NCBI GenBank assembly: GCA_910589415.1
Contig: OU342630.1
Span: forward strand, 44,548,012 to 44,612,011
DNA length: 64,000 nucleotides
Direction of reading: 5' to 3'
Source of the DNA: Malachius bipustulatus
Lineage: Eukaryota > Arthropoda > Insecta > Coleoptera > Melyridae
The notes below the pieces were generated by a model that did no database searches, was not told the DNA's origin, and was given only the letters and a program-made list of their open reading frames with translations. How positions within the stretch are numbered: position 1 is the stretch's first letter; each line of letters opens with the position of its first letter. A program made the translations under genes and the position numbers. Positions 33,495 to 46,935 of the stretch are shown in pieces.

Positions 33495-36400
33495 ATCTTC
33501 GAATCTAAACCGACTCAATAAAATTTGAGAGTAAAATCAAGAAGTATCGCGAGCAAAAAAATCCGAAATAATATTAGGTAGATTTTTATAAGTAATGTTG
33601 TAACCGCTAGCCTTTAAATTACTTCTCTGGATAACATTTCTTAATTTTCTAGTTGAATATTTCTTGTTCAATAACTATAAAAGCATTGTAGAAGTGTAGA
33701 ACTGTAGAAGTGTAGAAATATAGCTTAGGTACCTTATAATATATGAATCTTATTTTAACCGTTAAACAAGAAATTTTAATGACAATGAACATAACTTGTA
33801 TTTTTATCTTTTATTACTAAACTTAAAACAAACAATAAATTATGATATTTTTTATATTTTGTATTTTTTTGGATAAAAATTAAAGTTTTGAAATACAGAA
33901 AACATATTTAAAGGAATCGTTAATAATTTCACATATAGTTGAAAAAAATCGATCAAGAAATAAATCCTCCTTGTCTGATTTTACACAAAAATAAATATTT
34001 CCCCGAATATTAGTATAAGTACCTACTTTAGATAATATATTCCTGTTTTGGCAACGCAGCTTAGGTGAAATTTAAAACAAAGTCAAATTTGATTAGAAAC
34101 ATCCATAACCTTAAAAAAATTAGCTTGTCAAAGGTAGTTCAAAACTCAGCTTTTGGAAAGGTACCAACATAATTCGAATTTTCCATAGCCAACTCTGAAT
34201 TCAAAAACGTCTGAAATGGGATATACTCGTAACTACATAATACATAACACATAACTATTGAATAGGTAGGGATTCTAGAATATTAAGTAACTTTTGCGTT
34301 GCTATAGATAACCCGCTTGTGGTGTATCTGTCATTATTACATTATTGTAATGACAGATACGGGCATTATCAATATAACGTCCGCTTATAACGCCCTGGTT
34401 GTGATGCAGTAGTTTATGTATCTCGTATCTAAGGCGTCATTGACGTAGATATAATGAGTAGGTAATTGAAAATTAAAATAATTAAAATTGCATGTTCGAT
34501 TAATAAATTTTTTGTAGCATCGGTTTTTAATACAAGTGGCTTCACAATGGCCTCAAAAGCAAAACGATATTTAGGTAATAAGTAATATGTTAAATTCCAA
34601 AATCAACCGAACTCATAAGTTGAAGATTGATGAACTCAATTGTTTATGCTCAAGCATCTAAATTTGATTAAGTAAATCCATTTAAATCATTGCAGTGTTC
34701 TGTTTTGAATGCGATGTTAGAACTATTATATACCTAGTTACAATGCATTATTTGCATACCTGGTGAATGCATTCCGAATCGAACCTCAGATCTCCATGAT
34801 CTAACTCGCAACGTTCCAGTGTCATGAATGGACTCGCTTCGATATCTGATGCAAATGACAGGGAGTAATTAACGGGGCGTTCAATCTGGGAAGTTTTAAT
34901 TACCTCCAGTACATGTGCCTTTACGTCTTCAACAATACCTGGATTAATTAATGGGTTGGAAATTGAATTTTTAGAAACCGGTCGATACTGAAGAGTTTAA
35001 CGAAATTCAATCCACCACAATTCTTTTACACTCTTTGGTGGTCATCAGATTTTCTTACATAAATTACCGTATATTATGTTTTAATTATGGTAGGATGTGT
35101 TTACTTTCTCTACATCTAAATTCGTATTTTAATTATTAACTATGTAAGTATTTAAAAATTACATTTTAGATTTCTACAGGTAGGTACTGTTAATTATACA
35201 TGATTATAATGTTCTCAGAAATATCTACTTGATCTCGGAATGTTAAAACAAATATTTTTAACTTAAAAAAACTCGTAAGTTACCGTTATCTTAAACTACG
35301 CCAGCTTAGCTAATGCTGTATGTGAATGGGTAGCTACTAAAAATTCCGTGTCCCCCTTTAGTATAAGGACACTATAACTGCTCTATTTGTTACTTGGGAA
35401 ATTTTAATTTGTAGTAATTTATTTTGTTAACAAGAAATAACTTCGAAGAATAAACGTTACGCTTCTTTCAAAATAAGTGGCTCAAGAAGTTTACAAATCA
35501 CCGGACTAATTGCAGTCTTTTTATTTTTTTCAAGTTTCCAAATTTGTCAAATGATTTTCCCATTTATCAAACTTCAGTGTCGTTTTTTACTTTAATTTCC
35601 TCTTTAGTGAAATAAGATTCTTCTTATACCAAATACTTTTCCAAAGTTTATATTATTGTCACTGAATGTAGGTAAATAGGAAAAGAAATTGATAAAAAGT
35701 AAACCAATTTGACATGAAGGGAAATTAATGGATTGATAGATCAATGACTATAATTTATTATAGATAGAAAAGTTATAAAATCATTTCACATATTACTACA
35801 GTACTGTCAAAAGCAATAATTGACAAAAGAGGAAAACCAAAACAAAAAAGACTCTAAAATAAGTATAGGTAATTTTTTATAAAATAAACCATTGAAATAT
35901 AAAAAACATATAACTAGCAGTAGGTAGGTAGAGTTTATTCTCCTTAACACGTCATCATTGACCTTTTTTTTTCTGAAATAAGTTTTGAATAAGCTATTCA
36001 TGACTCTAGTTCAATTATAATAAAGCTGTTACAATGTGACAGGTATGCAATAGCTTATCAGTATAAATACGAATGCAACAACAATAGTATTGACTGTCGC
36101 GTAAAAACAATTGAACATGCCAGCCATCAGATCGTTCTTTCTTTAGTGAAGATTCAATGCAACGAGTTTCTGCACACTTCTTTGTTTATACAGGGTGCAC
36201 GTCAAATAAATACTACATTCTACAATGAAGAATTGTGTATACATACAGATTTTTACATACAGAACCTTTTAGAAATAAATAACCTTAATGCTTATTATTA
36301 CAAGTAGGTACCTCTTACAGATATGTGAATTTTATTGAGGCATTCACTAACTACGATTAAAATGCTTATTTAAGAGTTATTATACATGGTGATTATAATT

Positions 36401-36567
36401 ATTATTAATTATATTTCTTGTTTGTGTAATATTTCTTTGTTGATTTTGTATTTGTGCGGGCTTTTGGCTAAATAAAATTTCGAATAAATTAGAACAGAAA
36501 TTGTAAAAAACAAAATACTTATAAAAAAAAATCACGTAGACTCATTGCGAAGACGAATGACAATAAC
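33495..36567. other. No gene recognised; possible conserved non-coding block
   Basis: Mostly AT-rich. A near-palindrome gtatctgtcatta...taatgacagatac lies at 34326-34360. The block 34730-34970 has higher complexity and several TAATTA/TTAATTAA homeodomain-like sites. It could be regulatory, but nothing here proves it. Confidence 0.3.
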
Positions 36568-37305
36568 AAAGAAGATGTCTTATTTCCGCTAATTTGAGAC
36601 TTAATTTTTTTTTTATTCGGTTACATATTTCGGCCTATCGGCCATTAACAGACCATCAAAATAAAAAGTCGTCTCTACGTCATGACAGACAATTCCAGTT
36701 CATCAAGCCTGCTGAAGCAAAATCATCACATAAACGAGTTAGATGGTTGAAGCAATACCTAAGCAATCAAACTAATGAATCGTCCGAGATAGAGTCATCT
36801 TGAATTCGTTTCGGAATTGAAGATCAAACACAAAAGTACAAAACACTCATTGAGACACAAGGAAAAAAGGATGAAAGCATCGAATTCCCTGTTGAAACTT
36901 TTGAAAACTTAAATCTGCAGACATGTAGCTTCCATTTTGTGGGTTCTCCTGCAAAAGACTTGAGCACATGTGCCTTTCCGAATTTTTTAAAGTTTTCAAA
37001 AGTTTCAACTGGGAATTCGATGCTTTAATCCTTTTTTCCTTGTGTCTCAATGAGTGTTTTGTATTTTTGTGTTTGATCTTCAATTCCCAAACGAATTCAA
37101 GATGACTCTCTCTGTGACCATTCATTAGTTTGATTGCTTAGGTATTACTTCAACCCCCTTGACTCGTTTATGTGATGATTTTGCTTCAGCAGGCTTGATG
37201 AACCGGAATTGTCTGTCATGACGTAGAGACGACTTTGTATTTTGATGGTCTGATGATGACCGATAGGCCGAAGCATGCAATTAGCGAAAATAAGTCGTCT
37301 TCTTT
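36568..37305. mobile_element. Foldback element, family J
   Basis: Two arms of about 345 bp (36568-36912 and 36955-37305) mirror one another from aaagaagatgtcttatttcc at the left edge to ataagtcgtcttcttt at the right. The loop is about 42 bp. Open frames found inside on both strands (for example 36594-36803 and 36847-37125) are mirror products and match no family known to me. Confidence 0.85.
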
Positions 37306-37455
37306 AAGGTGGAAAAAACGTTTAGAGGCGAATGATAGAAAAACGCAAGTAAGTATTAGAACATTATTAGCGCAGGGAATTTTTGATTTGAAAAAATTAA
37401 TGAAAACCGTATAATAACGTAATGCAATGGATCTACGTTGAAAGGTTTGTTTATA

Positions 37456-38330
37456 CAGGGTTATTCACGGTATACGCCACGGAAGATTATGGCCGAGTCT
37501 CTGGATTTTAGGATCTTTTTATTTTTGGAATGGATAGAGACTCGGCAGAGGTACGTTTTAAAATTATATTCATAATGTACAGGGTGTCTCAAAAGCATGA
37601 AACATATCAAAGTTATGTTTTTTTTAAATGGAATGCTCCTATGTTATTGCATTTTTAGATTGTCTGAGAAGAGAAAATAAGATTGTCTTTTACAGTTGGT
37701 GTTTAAATTCAGAAGTTTTTGAGTTATAAACAAGTGAAAATCGTAATTTTTCAAGTTCAAGGCCCTATACAACGGAAACGGTTCAAGATAGAGAAAAACG
37801 GCTTACATGTCCCTATTTTAACTTTTCATGTAGTATACATGGTATAGAAACATTTGTACTTTCTTTGATTTTTTTATTTGTCGACGCTTGGAGAAATCTC
37901 AGAATTTTTCAAATTTTTTATCACCCATTATAAACATTTCATCTACATCATTGGATAGTACATGAAAAGTTAAAATAGGGACATGTAAGCCGTTTTTCTC
38001 TATCTTAAGCCGTTTTCCTTGTACAGGGCCTTGAACTTGAAAAATGACGATTTTCACTTGCTTATAACTCAAAAACTTCTGAATTTACACACCAACTGTA
38101 AAAGCCAATCTTCTTTTTTCTTTCCAGGCAATCTAAAAATGCAATAACAAGCATTCCATTTAAAAAAACATAACTTTGATATGTTTCATGCTTTTGGGAC
38201 ACCCTGTACATTATGAATATAATTTCAAAACGTACCTCTGCCGGGTCTCTATCCACTCCAAAAATTAAAAGATCTTAAAATCCAGAGACACGGCTTTAAA
38301 CTTCCGTGGCGTATACCGTGAATAACCCTG
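37456..38330. mobile_element. Concentric foldback: family A inside a longer hairpin
   Basis: The outer ends TA-CAGGGTTATTCACGGTATA (then cgccacggaag) are perfectly mirrored at 38297-38330. A second, inner pair CAGGGTGTCTCAAAAGCATG ... catgcttttgggacaccctg lies at 37580 and 38206, symmetric about the same centre. Inside are the family A mirror motifs (ttacatgtccctattttaac near 37812 and gttaaaatagggacatgtaa near 37968) around a loop near 37850-37940. Confidence 0.88.
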
Positions 38331-39949
38331 TATAAAGTATCCCAGACACAATCAGACAACTATTTACTAAAAAATACTTCTAGTTATTTTCACACTTAGC
38401 TTAACACTATTTCTACTAATTAATAACTAATTAATAAATTAGTTAATTAATAAATTCTTAATTTCTAAATTTCTAAATTAATAAATAGAATAACTAATTC
38501 TACAAAATCTGCGGTTCAGCGTCGTTCATAGAAGGCTGTGGACACGGTACCTCGACAGTCCTGCGGCCTACCTGGCGCCTCGACGGCCTGCTTGATGCAC
38601 ACCTAAAATTCTACAATGATATGAGTTTTTTCTATGTTATTTTCACGTGTGTATAATACACTCCTGCAGTTTCACATATTCCACCCGACTCACCCTGTAA
38701 AGAAAACTTTTCCGAAAAAGAACATTTAAAAGAAGAATCGTGAATCACGCATATCCGACTTAAGTATGCATAAGAAAATGTGCACATGAAAAAGACTGAA
38801 TTGATATTAAAAATATAGCTAATATCAATGATAAAACACGTACATAAGCTAAATTCTGTGTCTCAAACGTTTCTTGAAATATCTTCAAAAAACTGGACAC
38901 ACGTTATTAGAAAATTTTTTTATTTTTGACCAAAGAATATCGCTTTAAATTATTTCGTATAGTAAAGATACACCCTGTATAAAAGGTAAGATATCTATCA
39001 TAAACCAGTGAACATGAAATAAACCACATGCTATTTATACTCGTTCCCTTCAAAGAAGCCGCCGATGTAGTTAAAATAAACTGATTCCTGCTGGTCTGAC
39101 TAACCAGAAAAATCATTACATTTGTCTGTGGTCACTGGATAATCCTGAATAATTGGAAGGAAGCTTATCGTTTTCAGTTCCAAACCACACATCCGGAGTT
39201 CAGGCGAATCTTCCAGTAAATTAAACAGTTGGGTCAGATCATACAAATGTGTTTATAATTGTTGCTATTTATATGAAACCGCAATTAATTCCTCAGATGC
39301 TATCGAAAAAATGCTTCGATGATGGGATCATGAAAATCATTCAATCAACAAATTTGGTTGTTAAATATTAAACTGTTGTTGATATCAAATTTTATTTGAA
39401 GACCCAAGAGCTTTTTTAAACTTCACATTCTACACTGAAAACAAAAACGTATATGACTTCAGAGAGTCGATTGTTACGGGACGTTATGCCTATTACAAGA
39501 ACCAATGTTGAAGTATATTACATGAAATTAGTATAATATCAATGAAGCTTGCATGCGAGCATGCAGCAATTAAGCTAAAAAGCAATCATTAAAGCTTTAA
39601 TTTATAAACATATGTAATGGCAGCACAGACAGAAATATACAACAGAGACAATATCTTTTTTAAATTTTAATAAGCTAATAAACTCACATTATCATACACC
39701 CATTAAGCTTAAGAAGTAATAAAAGTTTTATAGTTCCAATGAACAAGTAATCTTGTGTGTATACTAACCACTATTCTCCGGCACTTCTCCTCAGTATTTA
39801 AGTGTGAAATTAATGGTCCTATGATTGCATAAATTCTCGTTCTTTGATGATTCCGTAGATAATTTTAAAGTGAATAATACCTAAGTATTGATTATTTTTT
39901 TATCTGTTAATTTGATACTGAATCTACACTGAAGTCTAAGTATTAAAAA
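38331..39949. other. No gene recognised
   Basis: A GC-richer patch with repeated cctcgac.g motifs is at 38515-38600. Isolated CAGGGTG ends occur (caccctgta near 38693 and 38972). The remainder is AT-rich. Confidence 0.35.
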
Positions 39950-40180
39950 AAATAAAAGAAATTTTTTTTAAATAGGTACATAATTTTTGATTTTTTTTTT
40001 GCACCGAATGACATAGATAAAACAAAAGCTGACTATGAAAACCCAAGAATCTAGTCGGCTTTGAAAACCATGACGACTTTATGTAAACCTACAAAAAATT
40101 AGATTATTTTCAATCATTACAAAACAAGATATGTTTACGATAAAAAATTTCGCTTTTTAAGCTTTTGCAGCATATTTCAT
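39950..40180. mobile_element. Foldback family B copy 4, fragment
   Basis: gaaaacccaagaatctagt, ttatgtaaacctacaaaaa and gataaaaaatttcgcttttt follow the family B order in degenerate form. No terminal repeats remain. Confidence 0.5.
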
Positions 40181-40222
40181 CAACTTATTTACTGATCATT
40201 CTAATCTTGAACACAGTGAATA

Positions 40223-40752
40223 CTGTATGACTTTTATAGGAAGGCGAGAGTTTGACGAGAATTGGTTAGTGCGCAGCGATCGGTCATAAAATCCATAAAT
40301 GTTTATTGTCCAATATCAACAATGTTAGTCGGTGTCCGCGTAAAAAAACAACCAACCAGATAAGGCTGATAAGAGTAACTCCGCCGTTCATCGAACAGTT
40401 AAAAAGTCAGTGGTGGTACTGTTTATCTCGTGTAGTATTTATTTGAAACAGGTAGAGTTTCTGTCGTCGTGTCGTGACCTCTTTTCGTGTAAAATTGGTA
40501 AAAAAGTGAAGATCACTTGTTTGACTGACCCAGTATATAAGTATATTAAAAAATATATCTATAATGAATAAACGAGAGGTTATATCAGCACGAAGCCGGC
40601 GAATTATTTTTATGTGCGCGGCGCCACTGATGTGATTTCTAGTCTGATATGGTCGAACAGCGTTTATCAGTTCTATGGGTGGAACAATTAAAGCCGGCAA
40701 GATGCGTAGTTCACGCCCAGATTCTTGCCTTCCTATAAAAATCATAGTATAG
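40223..40752. mobile_element. 530-bp TIR element, family M
   Basis: actgtatgacttttatagga (then aggcgaga) pairs with the inverse at 40724-40752 (tcttgccttcctataaaaat, then catagtat), giving TIRs of about 28 bp. A minus-strand frame of 144 codons spans the interior (40407-40841) and runs past the element. It matches nothing known and has no domain signature, so I do not call it a gene. Confidence 0.65.
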
Positions 40753-41874
40753 GCTAAGTAAGTATCGGATGTTTGCGGCGCGCGCGCCTCCTCGTGGATT
40801 TTTTTCGCACTTTCGTGCGGCAGTATAACCTTGCTTTGCAATTTTTGACAGCTCGTTTGGATATAATGAAACCCTTTTAAAATTATTATTTGGCAGTGAA
40901 CTTATAGATTTTTAAATTCATTATGACTACAATAATTATTAAAAGTCATTTCCAAGCACCCAGTCTCGACTGCTTTCGTTTTAAATCGGTGAGAAATGGG
41001 CGAAATCTCATGATGAGTTTTCACATGAGCGATGTTAGAGAATACGTTTACATGGAACTGTTCTTCAAGGAACAGCGCTCATTTAGAGAGACTCCTGGTG
41101 CACATAGCACTCATAAAAATGAAAAAACCTATTATTGTCCCATTGTTCAGGTGATATATTAATTGTCCATTAAAAAAATATCACCTTTCTTATCAACGCA
41201 TAATAAGTTCATATTTCATCTCATGTTTTCGGGGTTTTTTTTTATTGAGCTTATGTATAATAAGTCCAAGAGTTTTGGACATATTTTGCTGCTGTAAAGC
41301 AAGAAAATGTTACCCTTCGTCTGAAATACAGCTCGAAAAAATTATAGCAGTAGTTATTGTTTTATTAGTATTACTTATATGCCTTAAATTATTAACTAAA
41401 ATTTTTAACTTTAATTTACTATCTAAAAAAAGATTCAGGAGTAATAAATACGTATGTAATCGCAAGCATTTGAGGTACTCGTGTACAACAAACCCTTCCC
41501 GATTTTTTTTATACCTGAACGACCTCATGTTTGCAATAACAAATACATTAAAATGAATAGCGGACACGCAGGACTTGCCGCATGAAAGTGTCAAATTTGC
41601 CTACTTGGTGGCGCCACAATAGTTACTTGTTTAGCCTATACTAAAGTAATGAAATAACCATAATTATATTTATATAAGAAAAAACACCAGAACACGGAAT
41701 AACAACAAGAATACTATTTTATGGTACAAAAAAAAATGGTACAAGTATAATAACAACCTTACAGTCCATCCTTTGCATCCAATGCATCTCATGCATGTAC
41801 TGAATCCTGTCACCTTTATTCCAACCATAACTTTCAGTTCTGGTTCTGGGACTCTGTATCTAACTGTTCGCCTG
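40753..41874. other. No gene recognised
   Basis: Short frames at 40923-41162 and 41245-41556 (the latter with a hydrophobic run IIAVVIVLLVLLICLKLL) lack any known family and are probably chance. Confidence 0.3.
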
Positions 41875-42130
41875 GTGTATCGTTTATCTCGCCGAACTTC
41901 TCCTCTCGATAACTTGACTCAGTCTCACACAAAATATCGAGTCGTCAATGTTAATGCCTACGAAAATATTACATTTAAGCTTGCAAAATTTGGCTGGCTA
42001 GGGTATCGATTATTACGACAGATAAGTCGATCTTCACAGATCTCTTTCACTAAATCGGTTGCTTCGGAAGTTTTCAAACCAACAAATCCTTGTTCTGTCT
42101 GGAGAATTTACACCTACACGATATTCCGAT
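41875..42130 (-). pseudogene. Mariner-type transposase end, decayed
   Basis: The minus strand gives TSEATDLVKEICEDRLICRN and then RYPSQPNFASLN. This follows the spacing of the family's 'anetidLlre.f.eRlISRng...wPPrSpDLtPLD'. DNA similarity to 9185-9445, in opposite orientation, supports the assignment (shared agatcgacttatc.gtcgtaat and neighbouring blocks). Stops appear soon after. The 124-codon plus-strand frame at 41773-42147 is the shadow of this remnant. Confidence 0.4.
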
Positions 42131-42477
42131 ATTCTAAGCCATGCTAAACCTGCAAAAAAGTCTTTGTGAACGCTGTAAAGCTTTGGGAAAACTATTGACA
42201 AAATTTTTACCTGCCACTGCCAGGAATGAATAAAGTGAGAAAAGTGAGAACCTCTTCTAAGAAGCTAGAAAACAGGTTTCTACAGAAAATATCATCCAAG
42301 CAGTGAGTTTGATGAGGAACTAGAAGTTTTTCTTGGGTCTGCAATCAAGATCCAGACAAATCTAAAGAGAACATCCAAATTCCATGAAGCGTATTACTGC
42401 CATTGCGAAAATAACTTTCAACTAAAGCAGTTTTTCGCACTTACGTGTTACGTGAGCGCTTTAATTTATTTGAACAA
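42131..42477. other. No gene recognised
   Basis: Mixed AT-rich DNA. A stretch near 42330-42385 (atccagacaaatctaaagag) weakly resembles 48800-48840 and may be an old dispersed repeat. Confidence 0.3.
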
Positions 42478-42683
42478 TATCATGTGATCCACAAAATTTT
42501 TCATCAACTAGTGCCTTGAAAGAGAGAGATAGCTATTGCAGTCATGTCTGAGCTTATTCCACCTGAGCACACCTACCAACAGTTTGCATTTTAATATTTT
42601 ATCTGACAGACTGGCAGATGGCAGACATGATTCATTTTTTCCAAGGCACTAGTTGATGAAAAATTTTGTGGATCACCCGATAT
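42478..42683. mobile_element. 206-bp MITE
   Basis: gtgatccacaaaatttttca (then tcaactagtgccttg) at the left is mirrored at 42640-42678. The TIRs are about 40 bp and nearly perfect. It has no coding frame. Confidence 0.85.
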
Positions 42684-43098
42684 AAATAAATAACCAAACT
42701 ACAGTTATTTATTTGGAAATATATTTTTATTAATTAACCTTACCTTCGAAAAATGAAGTTTACGACTATATTTGACGCATATCTACTGAAGGATTCAAAG
42801 TTACCGATGAAATACCGATACAGTAAGAACCGGCAGTAAAATTACAGTTATTTTGCAGCAACTCGAAACAAATAACAAGTACAGGTTGGTAACTGTGACA
42901 GCGGATCACAATCATAGAAAGTCGAATAGACTAGTCTACTAATAAGTCTACTATGTCATATTATTACAAAATCAAGTTAAGACATAAGTTTTCATTCGAG
43001 CCAACTCGGGACGTGTTAATTATTGAACACCCGATATTATCACCGTCAACTAAGAACTACCTACTAGTTATACCCATTCAAAATAAAGAAGATTCTTT
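42684..43098. other. No gene recognised
   Basis: AT-rich spacer between two elements. Confidence 0.35.
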
Positions 43099-44047
43099 AC
43101 AAGTGGTCACCCTCAACTGGCTCACCATTTGAAAACCATATGGAAAACCATAGAAGATACAGAGTCGGTTAAAAAGTTGCACAATTTTATGTTTAATAAA
43201 AATCTGTGAAAAAATTCAGGATATTCAGGATAAAAATTCAGTCGTTGCTCAAAAATCCTGAAAAAAAACTGAAAAATTGAGATTTCTTATTTTGGCTATA
43301 TCTTTTTTACTATTCCAAATTATTACAAGAATTTTCCAAGCCGCGATTAGATCCCCAAGTTTTTATATAGTCAAGTCTTCTTTTTCTAATGGCCGCCATA
43401 TTATTATTTTTATATGTCGATCAGTATTAGAAAATTCAACTCAACCAACAAGTACTAACATTCAAGAAAGAAATTTTCCAAAATTTTCTTCTTTTTTTTA
43501 AGGCAACCTTCTATAAGTACCGAATTCCATTGAAAAATTAAAAAAAGTATCTAATATTGACGTAATTCGGTGGAAAAAAGTTTTTTTTTTTTTTTAATAA
43601 AGTAAAATAAAATGTTTGAATTTTTTTCAAATGTTAGTAATTTTTGGTTTTTGTGTTTTTTTTAATTTTTTTACCAAACGACAATAAAAATAAATATGGC
43701 CATAAGAAAACCCAAAGTTGACTATGGAAACTCTGAGATCTAGTAAGCTTTGAAAATTTTTGAAATGCCGAATTGATGGATGGCTCTTGATGACTTATGC
43801 TAATAACCTACAAAAAATCATCAGTTTAGTTTAAATAATACAAAAGATTATGATGAAAATAGGAAATATCGATTTTTCAGTTTTTTCAAGATTATTTCAG
43901 CAACGACCGAAGTTAGCCTTAGACTGTGTCAGATTCTTATTAAGCACAAAATTGTGAAACTTTTCTCCAGTTAACCGACTCTGTATCTCCTAAGATTTGT
44001 TTAGGAGATACAGGAGGATGGTGAGCCAGTTGATAGTGACCACTCGG
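43099..44047. mobile_element. Foldback family B copy 5 with its own outer ends
   Basis: The outer ends gtggtcaccctcaactggct (then caccat) and atggtgagccagttgatagt (then gaccac) mirror one another. Inside, gatacagagtcggttaa pairs with ttaaccgactctgtatc, and the family B core (taatggccgccatattatt near 43386; aatatggccataagaaaac near 43690) follows. Its ends differ from the CAGGGTGCAC ends of copy 1. Confidence 0.8.
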
Positions 44048-45318
44048 TACAATGCCCTGTATTATAGGTGAAGACGACTCTTGTGAAAAAACATAAAAAA
44101 TTCACGATTCGATGTTTCTTTTTTTTGGGGTTAGCCCTGCTTGGTTGGAGACTAATTTCTAACATAATTTTAGTTTTTTTTTTTAATCTAGTTTGCTCGG
44201 AAATTTTTTTTTTCTGCAGGGTAACTTGACTTATTAATACGACAAAAAGTTGTTAAAATATTAATAAATAAATAAAAACAAAAAAAATATATATAAAAAT
44301 TGTTTAGAATCAACATTTAGGCGTCTAGATCAAATTTAAAAATCATCGTCCAAATTTTTTTTTATTTGTTTTATGTTTAAGTACTTCACAAATCAAAGAA
44401 TTTTATTTAAAGATTATTAAAAGTTATAGTTGGTCAATGATTTTGAAATATTGTTGAGAGGCCTAAATCTTGATTCTGGTTCTAAATTACTTTTTTGAAC
44501 AACTTGTTGCCCTATTTGCGATAAAAAAGGCAGTTTACAGAAAAATGTTTTTTTGAAAATTTCCTTAGTATACCTAGGTACTTAATTTTTCAAATCTAAA
44601 ATTATTTTAGAAATTAGACTTCAACCATAAGCAGGGCCGATTTAAAATTTGTTCATCTTCATAAGAGTCGTCTATTTAATAATAAAATAATATAACCTAT
44701 ATTGTTATAATCTTTTTATGTTCAATAAACCAGAGGATGATATCGTCCAGCAGATAGTTTCTCGCGGTGGCCTTTCTCTTGTTAGGTATATGATTAATGA
44801 TTTCAATTATTAGAAATAAGGATTGAGCTGTCGAGATAGGTCACAATATATGAAGGTGTCTCTCTTGTTAGATCCCAAAGGAGTTGAGTTAAACCCAAAG
44901 ACATCTGCTACAAAAAGTGGCTAATCTGGCTTTTGTAGGCAATAATAATACTAGGTGTGCCTCCAATCTGAACAGAACTGCGGTTGACGAAGCTTAAGGG
45001 TTATTGATGTCAAATAAACACTAGATATAAATTTTATTAAGTGAATCATTAAAGAATGTTCCAGTTGCAGTAGTTATAGTTAGATATTATGTTAGATACT
45101 GAACATACTTAATATAGGTATGTATACAGAAACAATTTTTTTTAATGAAATATAAAATAACTTGACCTAAATATGTCAAATAATTGATATAATAATTGCC
45201 ATATTAGACTTCCAGGTCAATATTTCATATGAGGTTTATGGAATAATTCTACGAACACACGTAACACCATCAGTAATAATATGATAAAATTTCTACTTCC
45301 AGACTTGGATATCATTAT
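44048..45318. other. No gene recognised
   Basis: T-rich and A-rich runs, no coding frame. Confidence 0.4.
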
Positions 45319-46102
45319 ACAGTGCCCGCCAAAACGTTCGCTTCAGATGGGAAAGTTTTTTCTTTTCAATCTTTTTGGAAAAATTTTTTTGTCGTAAGTT
45401 TCTGTTTTTTAAATGATCAAATTTGAGCACACCAAATTGACGGTGTGAATTTGAGTTCAAGAGAAAATGGCGTTTTTAAAACCTCCAAATCGCAAAAAAA
45501 ATGTTATTCCAAAAACTAAAAGTAATTTGGGGGAATTTTTTTTTAATACGATAGATTTTCTCCAAATGTAATAGCAGTTTTGAAATAAATAAAAAAAATT
45601 TATGCATAGAAGGCCAAAAATTGGTAATTTTTGAAACTTCATATTTCTCAATGTGAGTTTGAATTTGAAATATTTTTACTCCGATTTTAGTTGATATTGC
45701 TTATAATAATTAGAAATATTAACAGGAGTAGTAACAACTAATACCAGGCGAGAAATTTTCGAGTTAGAAAATTCTCATATTTTTATTGGTTTTTGGTACG
45801 TATTTTTATGAACAGGAAGAAAGCATCTTACAAGATCAAGTTTATTGTCAAGTTCATAAGCGATGAATGTAAATTAAGCTTTTAATTCAATTCAACTTCA
45901 AAAATGTTTATTTGTGAATTGCGATGAGTATGTTTTCAGGATGTCACAATCATCTATTTTTTTTTTAATAGATTTTATCAAATATCAGAAGTATTATTAT
46001 TATTGCATATTATAAGGGAATATAAAGGATAAGTGATGATAAATTAACATTTTTTGTGACCTAATCAAATTTAAAGGTTTTTATATGTTCATTTTTTATT
46101 AA

Positions 46103-46261
46103 GGCCCGTATTCATTAATAAATATAACCCTTCGGGCTATATTTTGGAACATGTGATTGGTTTAAAATTAGTTCGTAGGGCTTAAACATTAGACCAATCA
46201 GCTGTCAGAAAACTCAAAATATAACCACAGAGTTATATTTTGAAGTTTGATGAATACGGAC
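46103..46261. mobile_element. 159-bp MITE
   Basis: The ends GGCCCGTATTCAT and ATGAATACGGAC are mirrored. Inside, aatataac...gttatatt pairs occur twice. It lies in the loop of the large foldback. The target duplication is unclear. Confidence 0.7.
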
Positions 46262-46859
46262 ATAAATGGAGAATATATTCGAACTTCTTAGATGGTTTCT
46301 TTGTGTAGAATACGCTTTGCATCAAAAACATAGAAATATGGGACAGAAAATTTTTTTATTCGGAAATTTCGCTTCTTGCATTATTTTTTTTTTCTAATCA
46401 TTATAAGAAATATTAACTAATATTCCATCCAAAATATTTCAGATTTAAAATAGGGTACCTACTGAGAAAAATGAGTAAAAAGTTGAAATTTCAAAAGTTA
46501 CTAATTTTTGGCCACCTGTATAAAATAGCTATTTATGATATTGGTGTTAAAAGTGAAGTTTTATGTTGTGAGTGAAAAGGTTTCTGAAATGATCGAAGCG
46601 TAGCGGAGCGAATTGGACAAATTCACGAACAAAATAAAATCACTTTTAAGACGAATATCATACAATGGATTATTATTAATTGCAATTTCTGAACAATTAT
46701 TATTGTCTTGAATTCTTGACTAGGTACTTATTTTTTATTAATATGTTTGCCAGTAATAAAAAGAATATGAAAAAATCTTATTACCTATAATTTTGTCTGA
46801 TTTCATCATGAGAAAATGTAGTTTAAAAATATAATGTAGGTAAGTACCTACAGAAAAAG

Positions 46860-46935
46860 TAGATAGAAATATTTTTAACACGAGTGCTAAAAATATTTTT
46901 AACACTCGTGTTAAAGTATTTTTAACACGCTTCCA
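46860..46935. repeat. Short tandem/inverted repeat cluster
   Basis: The unit aatatttttaacac occurs three times, two with cgagtg/actcgtg in opposite senses. It lies within the segment that interrupts the right arm of the surrounding foldback. Further tttaacac/ttaaaagtg motifs follow to about 47000. Confidence 0.6.

Noticed and set aside
37240..37285. Hammerhead-like core CTGATGATGACCGATAGGCCGA in the right arm of family J.
   Set aside because: An extra T and an A-C mismatch spoil stem II, GAAA is GAAG, no stem I can be paired and no cleavage triplet is found. The mirrored arm reads CTGTTAA. At best it is a dead relic.
40407..40841. A 144-codon minus-strand frame.
   Set aside because: It spans the end of a TIR element, has no domain or composition signal, and matches no family I know.
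41773..42147. A 124-codon plus-strand protein.
   Set aside because: The minus strand of the same DNA matches a transposase remnant and is related to 9185-9445, so the plus frame is a shadow.
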